From assembly GCA_937942115.1 (NCBI GenBank), contig CALDFY010000352.1:1-25225 (forward strand): a stretch of DNA of 25,225 bases, written 5' to 3'. The stretch comes from an uncultured Anaerolineae bacterium (lineage in GTDB: Bacteria > Chloroflexota > Anaerolineae > B4-G1 > DUEL01). The notes under the pieces are model-generated. The model did not search any database, was not told the origin of the DNA, and saw nothing but the letters and a program-made list of their open reading frames with translations. Position numbers and translations under genes: made by a program. Shown here piece by piece: positions 16,217-23,685 of the stretch (positions are counted from its first letter, which is position 1; the number at the start of each line of letters is the position of its first letter).

Positions 16217-17752
16217 ATGACCCAATACATCATCGCCCACGACGTCGGCACCGGCGGCAACAAAGCCGTCCTAGTGGATACGGAGGGGAACGTCCGCGCC
16301 ACCGCGTTTATGGCCTACCCCGTCCACTATCCCCGCCCTGACTGGGCAGAGCAGGAACCGGAGGACTGGTGGGGCGCTGTCACCCGGACCACCCGGCAGG
16401 TGCTGGAGCAGGCCGGCATCTCGCCGAAGGACGTCCTGGCCGTCGTCCACGCCACCCAGATGCTGGGCATCGTCCCCATGGGACGGGACGGGCAGGTCCT
16501 GCGGCGGGCCATTATCTGGCTGGACGGCCGCGCGCCGCAGTATGCGGAGCGCATTATGCGCCGCTTCCTGGGCCGCCGGGTCTTCGCGATGATCGCCGGT
16601 GCGGAACTCTCCGGCAAGGACGGCATGCCGAAAATGCTCTGGCTGAAGGAGAACGAGCCGCACATCTATCACGGCATGTCCTGCTTCCTGGACGTGAACG
16701 GCTACCTGACCTACCGGGCCACCGGGCAGATGGTCTTTGAGTGGTCGTGTGCCTCGGCCTTCGCCCTGGACCTGAAAAAGAAGGACTGGATGCGCGGGTT
16801 ACTCCGCTACATCGGGCTGGACCCGGCGAAGTTTCCACCACTGGTCCGCTCCACCGACCGGGTCGGTGGCCTGACGGCGGAGGCGGCGCGGGCCTGTGGC
16901 CTGCTGGAGGGCACCCCGGTCTTCGGCGGAGGCGGCGACGCGCTGGGGGCCGCCGTCGGTGCCGGCGCTGTCCGCGAAGGGGACGGCCATATCAACCTGG
17001 GGACCTCCGGCTGGGTGGGCGTCGTCACCCGCAAAACCCCCACGGGCCGCCATGGCGTCGCCTGCATCCAATCCGCCGACCCCCAGAAGGTGATGCTCTT
17101 TGCCGAAATGGAGACGGCGGGCGCCTGCCTGAAGTGGATCGCCGACGAGTTCTACCGTCATGAGCAGGCCGACCCCAACATCCCCAACGTTTACGCGCTG
17201 ATGGACGAGGACGTGGAGCGCATCCCGCCGGGGTCGGACTACCTGGTCTGCACCCCCTGGATGTACGGGGAGCGGGCGCCGGTCTCCGATACGTGGGTTC
17301 GGGGCACCTTCTTCAACCTGAGCGCCGACCACACCCGGGAGCACCTCCTGCGGGCTGTCTATGAGGGCGTGGCCTACAACCTGCGCTGGATGATAGACAT
17401 TGTGGAGAAAACGTTCGGTTTCCCGCTGCCGGTCCTGCGGGTCATCGGCGGCGGCGCGCGCGGCGCGCCCTGGATGCAGATTATCGCCGATGTCACGGGT
17501 CGGCGGGTGGAGACCGTCGTCAACCCCCAGGAGGCCGGCGCGGTCGGGATGGCCCTGACTGCCGGGGTGGGTCTGGGGCTCTACCCCGATTTTGAGTCCC
17601 TGCGGAACGTCGTCCGCGTGGAGCGGGAATTTGAACCCCGGCCCGAGAATAAAGAGACCTACGACCTGCTCTATCGGGCCTACCGCCGTCTGTACGCGTC
17701 GTTGCGGGGCCTGTACCGGGAAGTTAACCGGGTGCGGTTTCGCAAAGGATGA
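16217..17752 (+). CDS. FGGY-family carbohydrate kinase (xylulokinase-like)
   Basis: A 511-residue sugar kinase of the FGGY family. The N-terminal ATPase-fold domain begins IIAHDVGTGGNKAVLVDTEG, with WAEQEPEDWW and AIIWLDGRAPQ as in xylulokinases. The C-terminal domain has GGGGDALGAAVGAGAV, LGTSGWVG, GERAPVSDTWVRGTFF and VIGGGARGAPWMQIIADVTG. It should phosphorylate a ketose, polyol or related acid with ATP. Substrate choice cannot be read from sequence. The ATG at 16217 has AGGAGG that overlaps the stop region of the aminotransferase, 7 bases away. The 3' end overlaps or abuts the coiled-coil gene. Its product is a good candidate for the substrate of the RuBisCO-like enzyme encoded downstream. 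Confidence 0.92.
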   Translation: MTQYIIAHDVGTGGNKAVLVDTEGNVRATAFMAYPVHYPRPDWAEQEPEDWWGAVTRTTRQVLEQAGISPKDVLAVVHATQMLGIVPMGRDGQVLRRAIIWLDGRAPQYAERIMRRFLGRRVFAMIAGAELSGKDGMPKMLWLKENEPHIYHGMSCFLDVNGYLTYRATGQMVFEWSCASAFALDLKKKDWMRGLLRYIGLDPAKFPPLVRSTDRVGGLTAEAARACGLLEGTPVFGGGGDALGAAVGAGAVREGDGHINLGTSGWVGVVTRKTPTGRHGVACIQSADPQKVMLFAEMETAGACLKWIADEFYRHEQADPNIPNVYALMDEDVERIPPGSDYLVCTPWMYGERAPVSDTWVRGTFFNLSADHTREHLLRAVYEGVAYNLRWMIDIVEKTFGFPLPVLRVIGGGARGAPWMQIIADVTGRRVETVVNPQEAGAVGMALTAGVGLGLYPDFESLRNVVRVEREFEPRPENKETYDLLYRAYRRLYASLRGLYREVNRVRFRKG

Positions 17753-17769
17753 ACGCGAGGGGTGCAGCA

Positions 17770-18672
17770 ATGGCACAACCGTATCAGGGATTGACCGCCG
17801 AAATGTATCAGGCCATTGTAGCGATTGTGGATGAACGGATGAAAGAACTCTCGGTCATCTATCAGGATTCCGACTGTCCGGCCGAGGCCCAGGCCGGTGC
17901 GGAGGAGGCATTCCGGGGCTACCGGGAGGAGTCCGAGGAACGCTGGGCGCGCATAGAGGCGGCGCTGGCCCGCTTAACCGAAGCCCAGGCCCATACCGAA
18001 GCCCAGGTCCGGGCCCTGGCCGAGGCCCAGGCCCGCACCGAGGCCGCGCTGAACCGGCTGGCCGAGGCCCAGGCCCGCGCGGAGGAGGAGTTCCGAAGAT
18101 ACCGGGAGGAGTCCGAGGCGCGCTGGGCCCGTATAGAGGCCAACCTGGACCGGCTGGCCGAGGCCCAGGCCCGCACCGAAATCCAGGTGCAAAAACTCAC
18201 CGACCGGCAGGGCGCCTTTGAGGGCCGACTTCTGGAACTGACCTACCACCAAAAGGCGGGGGTATATTTCGGCCCTCTCCTGCGGCGGCCGCGCGCGTTC
18301 GCGCCTGTAGAGATGGAAAACCGGGTGGAAGGCCATCTCTCGCGGGAGGAGTTCCTGGATTTTCTGGCCGCCGATCTGGTGGTCAGCGGCTACCCCCGCT
18401 ACTTCCCGGAAGCGCCTCAGGTTTGGCTGGTGGTAGAGGTCTCGGCCACCGTGGACCGGCACGACGTGGAGCGGGCGCGGCGGCGGGCGGCGCTGCTCCG
18501 GCGGGCCGGCCTGCGGGCCATCCCGGTCGTCGCTGGCGAGGATGCCACCCTGGGAGCACGGGATGAAGCCGAGGCGCACAACGTCTTGATGCTTCAGGAC
18601 GGACGGGCCCTTTTCTGGGAAAAGGCCCTGGCCGAGGCCCTGGGCGAAGAGCCGTCAGGAGGTACGGAATGA
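17770..18672 (+). CDS. Coiled-coil protein with PD-(D/E)XK-like tail
   Basis: A 300-residue protein of two parts. Residues about 40-165 form a long charged coiled coil with repeated units around LAEAQARTEA and a duplicated block (YREESEERWARIEA, later YREESEARWARIEA). The C-terminal half (about 185-290) resembles the restriction-endonuclease-like fold of DUF3782-type proteins: DFLAADLVVSGYP, then QVWLVVEVSATVDRHDVERA. In active nucleases the second motif is usually Glu-x-Lys; here it is Glu-Val-Ser, so activity is doubtful. Such proteins are common in Chloroflexota and cyanobacteria and have no known function. The ATG at 17770 has GAGGGG upstream; an ATG at 17749 overlapping the kinase stop is the alternative. 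The end overlaps the RuBisCO-like gene by four bases. Confidence 0.82.
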   Translation: MAQPYQGLTAEMYQAIVAIVDERMKELSVIYQDSDCPAEAQAGAEEAFRGYREESEERWARIEAALARLTEAQAHTEAQVRALAEAQARTEAALNRLAEAQARAEEEFRRYREESEARWARIEANLDRLAEAQARTEIQVQKLTDRQGAFEGRLLELTYHQKAGVYFGPLLRRPRAFAPVEMENRVEGHLSREEFLDFLAADLVVSGYPRYFPEAPQVWLVVEVSATVDRHDVERARRRAALLRRAGLRAIPVVAGEDATLGARDEAEAHNVLMLQDGRALFWEKALAEALGEEPSGGTE

Positions 18673-19979
18673 AGCAAGAAGACGTCGCATCCCTGCCCAT
18701 TGCCCTCCCCGAGGGCATAGAGGAGAACGAGTACGTCATCGGGACCTATCTGGTCTCCTACCCCAAAGCGCTGCCGGTGCCGAAACTGGCCCCCGCGCTG
18801 GCAATTGAGCAATCCACCGGCACGTGGGTCCCGGTCCCGGGAGAGACGCCGGAGGTCCGCCGCAAGCATGTCGCCAAAGTGATCGGCGTCTACGAAATCC
18901 CTGACTACGAGTGGATGGTCCCGCCGGAGGTGGAGTACCGCCACTACATCCTCCAGATCGCCTTTCCCGTCATCAACTTCGGCTCCCAGATACCGATGCT
19001 CCTGACCACCGTCGTGGGCAACATCTCTATGGCCGGACGGCTGAAACTGCTGGACCTGCGCTTCCCGCGCGCTTATGTGGAGGGCTTTCAAGGGCCGAAG
19101 TTCGGCATCCCGGGAGTCCGGGAGATTCTGGGTGTGTACGACCGCCCGCTGCTCAACAACATGATCAAACCCTGCACCGGCTATCCGCCGGAGGTCGGGG
19201 TGGAACTCTTCCGCGCGGCGGCGCTGGGCGGCTGCGACATCATCAAGGACGACGAACTGCTGGCCAATCCGTCCTTCAACGAAGTGCAGGCGCGGGTGAA
19301 ACTCTACGTGGAGGCGGAGCGGCAGGTCTACGAAGAGACCGGCGAGCATACCCTCTACACCGTCAACGTCACCGACGAGGTCCCCAAAGTGTTTGAGAAT
19401 GCCCGCCGGGCAGTGGAACTGGGTTGTAACGCCATCATGGTCAACTACCTGGCGACCGGCTTTCCGGTCCTGCGGGCTCTGGCGGAAGACCCGGCCATCA
19501 ACGTCCCCATCCTGGCCCATATGGACGTGGCGGGAGCCTTCTACGCCTCGGAGTGGCACGGCATCAGTTCCCACCTGGTGCTGGGCAAACTCCCCCGCCT
19601 GGCGGGAGCGGACATTGTCGTCTTCCCCGCGCCGTATGGGAAGGCGCCCGTCCTGCCGGAGAAGTTCCAGCGGGTGGCGCAGAACCTCTCCTTCCCCTTC
19701 TACCACATCCGCCCGACCTTCCCGATGCCCTCCGGCGGCATTACACCGAAGATGGTCCCGCAGGTCATCAAAGACCTGGGGCCGGATATTGTCATCGGGT
19801 CCGGCGGGGGCATCCACGCCCACCCGCAGGGGCCGGTGGCCGGGGCCCGGGCGTTCCGGCAGGCCATCCAGGCCGCTATGGAGGGCCGCCCGCTGGAGGA
19901 TGCGGCACAGGAGTACCCCGAACTCCGCGTCGCCCTGGAGACCTGGGTGGACCCGTTCGGGAAGGGACTGGGGGTGTAA
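18669..19979 (+). CDS. RuBisCO-like protein (form IV)
   Basis: A 436-residue homologue of the RuBisCO large subunit. By-eye alignment keeps several catalytic positions: K167 in MIKPCTGY (K175 of plant RuBisCO), the metal and carbamate triad K193-D195-E196 in CDIIKDDELL (K201, D203, E204), K325 in APYGKAP (K334), S355 in PMPSGGI (S379), and the phosphate loop GSGGGIHAHP. K177 is replaced by Cys169, and the region of H294/R295 reads AHMDVAG, so both are lost. Carboxylase activity is unlikely. Form IV members act as enolases, isomerases, or transcarboxylase-hydrolases on phosphorylated sugar derivatives. The ATG at 18669 has GGAGGT at ideal spacing and overlaps the preceding stop. The kinase and aminotransferase encoded upstream probably feed its substrate. 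Confidence 0.92.
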   Translation: MKQEDVASLPIALPEGIEENEYVIGTYLVSYPKALPVPKLAPALAIEQSTGTWVPVPGETPEVRRKHVAKVIGVYEIPDYEWMVPPEVEYRHYILQIAFPVINFGSQIPMLLTTVVGNISMAGRLKLLDLRFPRAYVEGFQGPKFGIPGVREILGVYDRPLLNNMIKPCTGYPPEVGVELFRAAALGGCDIIKDDELLANPSFNEVQARVKLYVEAERQVYEETGEHTLYTVNVTDEVPKVFENARRAVELGCNAIMVNYLATGFPVLRALAEDPAINVPILAHMDVAGAFYASEWHGISSHLVLGKLPRLAGADIVVFPAPYGKAPVLPEKFQRVAQNLSFPFYHIRPTFPMPSGGITPKMVPQVIKDLGPDIVIGSGGGIHAHPQGPVAGARAFRQAIQAAMEGRPLEDAAQEYPELRVALETWVDPFGKGLGV

Positions 19980-19984
19980 ATTTG

Positions 19985-20043
19985 TTCTTTTGCCGGGCAG
20001 AAGGCCATTTTGGGCGATTTTCTAACAGCCCACCCTGAAAAGG
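19985..20043. repeat. 60-bp dispersed repeat, copy 2
   Basis: Matches 245-304 in the same orientation with few changes (see copy 1). It begins six bases after the RuBisCO-like stop and ends 83 bases before the arsC start. Confidence 0.7.
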
Positions 20044-20056
20044 CCAAACTTCAGGG

Positions 20057-20093
20057 AGGGGGCGGCGGCGCAGCCGCCAGGGGTGGGGTGAGG
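20057..20093. repeat. C-rich palindromic element, opposite orientation
   Basis: GGGAGGGGGCGGC leads into GGCGGC-GCA-GCCGCC (20064-20078) and GGGGTGGGGTGAGG. It is the reverse-complement form of the element at 3511-3541. Confidence 0.55.
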
Positions 20094-20126
20094 GCCAGGG
20101 GCAATCCCATCGGAGGTAACCGCCTC

Positions 20127-20594
20127 ATGAAACAACGCGTCCTGTTTCTCTGCACGGGCAACTCCGCCCGCAGCCAGATGGCCGAGGGCCTGGTCAACCA
20201 TCTTCTGGGGGACCGCTGGGAGGCCTTCTCAGCGGGGACTCATCCAGCCGGCTACGTCCATCCCCTGGCCGTCCAGGCTATGGCCGAACTGGGCATAGAC
20301 ATCTCCGGGCAACGGTCCAAGTCGGTGGAGGAATTTCGCGGCCAGAATTTTGACGTCGTCATCACCCTCTGCGACAGCGCGGCCCAGGAGTGCCCGGTCT
20401 GGCTGGGACCGGGACGGGCCATCCATATGGGTTTCCCGGACCCCGCCCAGGCCGACGGCGTAACCGAGGACCGCCTGGATGCCTTCCGGCGGGTGCGGGA
20501 CGGCATCCGGGAGAAGGTCCTGGGCTATCTGGAGAGGGAAGCGCCGGAAGAGCACGAAAAGCCGCTGTTTCTGCGGGTTTCGGGGGCATCCTGA
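20127..20594 (+). CDS. arsC: Thioredoxin-type arsenate reductase
   Basis: A 155-residue low-molecular-weight phosphatase-fold enzyme reducing arsenate to arsenite. The phosphate-binding loop LCTGNSARSQMAEG is at residues 8-21. The second and third redox cysteines lie in LCDSAAQECPVW, the spacing typical of thioredoxin-dependent ArsC, rather than a plain phosphatase. HMGFPDPAQADG carries the conserved Asp-Pro. The ATG at 20127 has GGAGGT about nine bases upstream. It is separated from the ACR3 exporter, but the two together give a complete arsenate detoxification route. The gene for the dGTPase-like protein begins 20 bases after its stop, so the two are likely co-transcribed. Confidence 0.93.
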   Translation: MKQRVLFLCTGNSARSQMAEGLVNHLLGDRWEAFSAGTHPAGYVHPLAVQAMAELGIDISGQRSKSVEEFRGQNFDVVITLCDSAAQECPVWLGPGRAIHMGFPDPAQADGVTEDRLDAFRRVRDGIREKVLGYLEREAPEEHEKPLFLRVSGAS

Positions 20595-20613
20595 GGATAC
20601 CGAAAGGGGCGTC

Positions 20614-21768
20614 ATGTTCGTCTCACGGGAGGATTACGAAGAACGGGAAGCCCGCTTCCTGGCCCCCTACGGCTTTAAGAGTCGGGAGTCGCGCGGCCGG
20701 GCCATACCGGAGGACGAGCATCCCTACCGGACCGCCTTCCAGCGAGACCGGGACCGTATTCTCCATACCACCGCCTTCCGCCGGCTGGAATACAAGACCC
20801 AGGTCTTCGTCATCTATGAGGGGGATTACTACCGCACCCGCCTGACCCACACGTTGGAGGTTGCCCAGATCGGGCGGACCCTGGCCCGCGCGCTGGGAGC
20901 CAACGAGGACCTGTTGGAGGCCATTTGTCTGGCCCACGACCTGGGCCATCCCCCCTTTGGGCACGCCGGGGAGGCCACGCTGAACGGGCTGATGGCCGGC
21001 CACGGCGGCTTTGACCACAACCGCCAGAGCCTGCGCATCGTGGATTTCCTGGAGCAACGGTTCCCCGAGTTTCGCGGCCTCAACCTGACCTGGGAGGTCC
21101 GGGAGGGCATCGTCAAGCATGAGACGGAGTACGACGTGGCCGACGCGGCCGGTTTTGAGCCGGAGAAACGGGGGACCCTGGAGGCCCAACTGGCCAACCC
21201 CGCCGACGAAATCGCCTACAACGCCCACGACCTGGATGATGGCCTGCGCTCCGGTCTCATTACTCCGCGCGACCTGGACGGCATCGCCTGGTGGGAACGG
21301 CTCAAGGAGAGCATCGGCTGGTCGGGGGACCACTTCACCGACCTTATCCGCCACCGGCTCGTCCGCCGATTCATCGGCCTCATGGTCACCGACCTGGTCA
21401 CTGAGACCCACCGTCGGCTGGAAATGTGGAGGCCGAACTCCCCCGAGGATGTCCGCAACCTGCCGGAGAACGTTGTCGCCTTTTCTCCTCCAGTCCAGCG
21501 GATGAACCGGGAACTGAAGACATTCCTCCTGGAGCGGCTATACCGCCATCCCCGGGTGATTCGGATGCAGAAGAAGGCGGAGCGGGTGGTGACGGAACTC
21601 TTTGAGGCATACGTGGCGGAACCGGCCCAACTCCCCCTGGAGGTCCAGGCCCGGCTGGAGGAGGGAGAAGACCTGTACCGGGTCGTCTGCGACTACATCG
21701 CCGGGATGACGGACCGCTTCGCCCTGCAGGAATACGCCAAGATGTTTGACCCCTACGAGCGGGTGTAG
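20614..21768 (+). CDS. dGTPase-family HD hydrolase
   Basis: A 384-residue protein of the deoxyguanosinetriphosphate triphosphohydrolase-like family, which removes triphosphate from dNTPs. The HD metal site is intact: H in TRLTHTLEVAQIG, HD in CLAHDLGHPPFGHAGE, and D in ADEIAYNAHDLDDG. The N-terminal DRDRILHTTAFRRLEYKTQV is the family signature. Length matches the shorter dgt-like proteins rather than the roughly 500-residue E. coli enzyme. The ATG at 20614 has AAAGGGG upstream; the open frame extends further, overlapping arsC, but without family similarity. It probably helps balance nucleotide pools; a direct tie to arsenate is not apparent. Confidence 0.92.
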   Translation: MFVSREDYEEREARFLAPYGFKSRESRGRAIPEDEHPYRTAFQRDRDRILHTTAFRRLEYKTQVFVIYEGDYYRTRLTHTLEVAQIGRTLARALGANEDLLEAICLAHDLGHPPFGHAGEATLNGLMAGHGGFDHNRQSLRIVDFLEQRFPEFRGLNLTWEVREGIVKHETEYDVADAAGFEPEKRGTLEAQLANPADEIAYNAHDLDDGLRSGLITPRDLDGIAWWERLKESIGWSGDHFTDLIRHRLVRRFIGLMVTDLVTETHRRLEMWRPNSPEDVRNLPENVVAFSPPVQRMNRELKTFLLERLYRHPRVIRMQKKAERVVTELFEAYVAEPAQLPLEVQARLEEGEDLYRVVCDYIAGMTDRFALQEYAKMFDPYERV

Positions 21769-21791
21769 CGGGGAATACCCTACCCCGGCGC

Positions 21792-21819
21792 TGGACAGAG
21801 GTGAAATCTGTAGTAAAAT
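21792..21819 (+). promoter_or_regulatory. Candidate promoter giving a near-leaderless mRNA
   Basis: TGGACA (21792-21797) and TAAAAT (21814-21819) are 16 bases apart. The predicted start near 21826 lies about three bases before the ATG at 21829, and no ribosome site is visible, as with the Rrf2 gene. Confidence 0.5.
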
Positions 21820-21828
21820 GGTAACCAT

Positions 21829-22731
21829 ATGAAACACGTCGTCAGCATCAGCCTGGGCAGTTCTACCCGCGACAAACGGGTGACTGTCACGCTGGCCGGT
21901 GAGCCGGTGTTGATTGAGCGCATCGGCACCGACGGCGACGCCGACCGGGCCGCCCAGTTATATCGCGAACTGGACGGCAAGGTGGACGCGTTCGGCGTGG
22001 GCGGATTTGACCTGGGGCTCACCGTCGCTGGGCGGTACTACCCCATCTACAGCGTCCAGAAAATTGTCGCCGGGGTGCGCCAGACCCTCATGGTGGACGG
22101 CAGCGGCCTGCGCCAGACGCTGGAGCGCCGGGTCGCCCAGTTCATAGAGAGGACCATCGGCCCCGAAGTGAACCCGAAGCGGGTGCTGATCCCTTCGGCG
22201 GTGGACCGGTACGACCTGGCCCTCTCCTTTGCCGAAGCCAGATACGATCTCCTTTTCGGCGACCTGGGGTTTGCGTTGGGACTGCCGATCCCCATCCGTT
22301 CCATCCCGTCCCTCCATCTCCTGGCCCGTATCCTGCTCCCGGTCCTATTACGGATGCCCTTTGAGTGGCTCTACCCCACCGGCGAGAAGCAGGAGACGGT
22401 CAAACCCAAATTTCCGCAGTGGTACGAGTGGGCCACCGTCATCGCCGGGGACTGCCTCTACATCAAGCGGCATATGCCGGAGCGGCTGGACGGCAAAATC
22501 ATCGCCACCAACACCACCACCGAAGCGGACGTGGAGACGTTTCGGCAACGGGGCGTGCGCTACCTGGTGACCTCCACCCCCCGCATAGAGGGGCGCTCCT
22601 TCGGCACCAACGTGATGGAGGCCGCCCTGGTCGCCGTGGCGGGGAAAGGCCGCCCGCTGACCCCGCAGGAACTGGAGGGGATGATCCGCCAACTGGGTCT
22701 GGAACCCGCTATCCAGCCGCTGAATCCGTAG
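21829..22731 (+). CDS. Conserved protein often named quinate 5-dehydrogenase
   Basis: A 300-residue protein resembling a conserved bacterial family commonly labelled quinate/shikimate dehydrogenase-like. Recognisable stretches are HVVSISLGSSTRDKRV, ERIGTDGDADRAAQLYRELD, VDAFGVGGFDLGL, VDGSGLRQTLERR, a conserved IPSAVDRYDLALSFAEA block, and the FGDLGFALGLPIPIRS motif. I see no standard nucleotide-binding GxGxxG loop, so the dehydrogenase name is weakly founded. A hydrophobic stretch (LHLLARILLPVLLRMPFEWL) may touch a membrane. It precedes a nucleotidyltransferase and a PAP2 phosphatase on the same strand, with three 48-bp repeats between. Confidence 0.7.
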   Translation: MKHVVSISLGSSTRDKRVTVTLAGEPVLIERIGTDGDADRAAQLYRELDGKVDAFGVGGFDLGLTVAGRYYPIYSVQKIVAGVRQTLMVDGSGLRQTLERRVAQFIERTIGPEVNPKRVLIPSAVDRYDLALSFAEARYDLLFGDLGFALGLPIPIRSIPSLHLLARILLPVLLRMPFEWLYPTGEKQETVKPKFPQWYEWATVIAGDCLYIKRHMPERLDGKIIATNTTTEADVETFRQRGVRYLVTSTPRIEGRSFGTNVMEAALVAVAGKGRPLTPQELEGMIRQLGLEPAIQPLNP

Positions 22732-22736
22732 GCGCT

Positions 22737-22880
22737 TGTCGTCAGGCACGAAGCGAAGCGGAGTGCCGCATCGTAGACTCGGCTCGTCGTCAGGCACGAA
22801 GCGAAGCGGAGTGCCGTATCGTAGACCCGGCTCGTCGTCAGGCACGAAGCGAAGCGGAGTGCCGTATCGTAGACTCGGGA
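22737..22880. repeat. Three tandem 48-bp repeats with hairpin cores
   Basis: Three near-identical units at a 48-base period, with cores at 22745-22767, 22793-22815 and 22841-22863. Each core has GGCAC and GTGCC arms around GAAGCGAAGCGGA. Units differ by single C/T changes. The core matches the reverse complement of 7740-7762 with one change. They separate the genes ending at 22731 and starting at 22888. Confidence 0.8.
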
Positions 22881-22887
22881 GTTGGGA

Positions 22888-23685
22888 ATGAACGGAATCC
22901 CGCAAATGGCCGCCGTCGTCCTGGCCGGAAGTTCGCCCAAAGAGAACGACCCCCTGGCCGAGCACACCCTGGGCCGACCCAAAGGTCTCCTGCCCATCGC
23001 CGGCCGTCCGATGCTGGCCTACGTGGTGGAGGCGCTGGCCGGCTCCCGGTACATCCAGAACATCATCGTGGTCGGCCTGCCACCGGAGGACCGACCGCCG
23101 CTATCGGTCCCCGTCACTCACCTCCCGGCTCACGGCGACCTGTTCAGCAACGCCGAAGCGGGAATCAACCACGCCGTTGCCGTCAACCCGGACCTGGACG
23201 GTATCGTAGTCAGCAGCGCCGACATCCCCCTGGTCACTCCGGAGATTGTAGACCGGTTTATAGAGGACTGCCTCCGTACCGACCATGACGTGTACTATGG
23301 AATAGTGGAACGGTCGGTGATGGAAAGCCGTTTTCCCGCTTCCCGGCGCTCGTACGTTCATCTCCGGGAGGGGGATTTCGCCGGAGGGGATATAATTCTG
23401 GTGCGGCCGGGGGCGATGCGGGCGAACCGGGACCTCTGGCGGCAGGTGGCGGACGCTCGTAAGAGCGCGCTTTCTCAGGCGCGGATTCTGGGGGGAATCT
23501 GGCCGGTGGTGAGATTGCTGGCCCGACGGATGAGTCTGGCCGAGGCGGAACAGCGGGCCAGTCGGGCATTGAACGTGCGGGGGCGGGCCGTTATCTGCAA
23601 GGACCCCGAGGTGGGCATGGACGTGGACAAACCGTTTCAACTGGATATTGTACGGGCCGAACTGGAGGTGCGCCGCGATGGATGA
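22888..23685 (+). CDS. MobA-like nucleotidyltransferase
   Basis: A 265-residue protein of the NTP-transferase (MobA/IspD/GlmU-like) group. The nucleotide loop AAVVLAGSSPKENDPL lacks the usual double-Gly and Arg pattern, but PKGLLPIAGRPMLAYVVEAL is conserved with its substrate-contacting Lys. VVSSADIPLVTPE holds the metal-binding Asp. It probably joins a nucleotide to a phosphorylated alcohol, sugar or cofactor; the substrate is unknown. The ATG at 22888 has GGGAG six bases upstream; a TTG two codons earlier and an ATG at 22906 are alternatives. The 3' end overlaps the PAP2 gene by eight bases, suggesting a linked function in lipid or envelope metabolism. Confidence 0.8.
   Translation: MNGIPQMAAVVLAGSSPKENDPLAEHTLGRPKGLLPIAGRPMLAYVVEALAGSRYIQNIIVVGLPPEDRPPLSVPVTHLPAHGDLFSNAEAGINHAVAVNPDLDGIVVSSADIPLVTPEIVDRFIEDCLRTDHDVYYGIVERSVMESRFPASRRSYVHLREGDFAGGDIILVRPGAMRANRDLWRQVADARKSALSQARILGGIWPVVRLLARRMSLAEAEQRASRALNVRGRAVICKDPEVGMDVDKPFQLDIVRAELEVRRDG

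Noticed and set aside
18594..19823. 409-codon open frame on the minus strand
   Set aside because: Antisense to the RuBisCO-like gene; His/Asp/Val-rich and without domains.
18669..19979. True carbon-fixing RuBisCO
   Set aside because: Several essential residues (K177, H294, R295 equivalents) are replaced, and no small subunit or phosphoribulokinase gene is present.
22737..22880. Possible coding extension or CRISPR
   Set aside because: The repeat frame (RQARSEAECRIVD units) is an artefact of a 48-base tandem repeat; no spacers are present.
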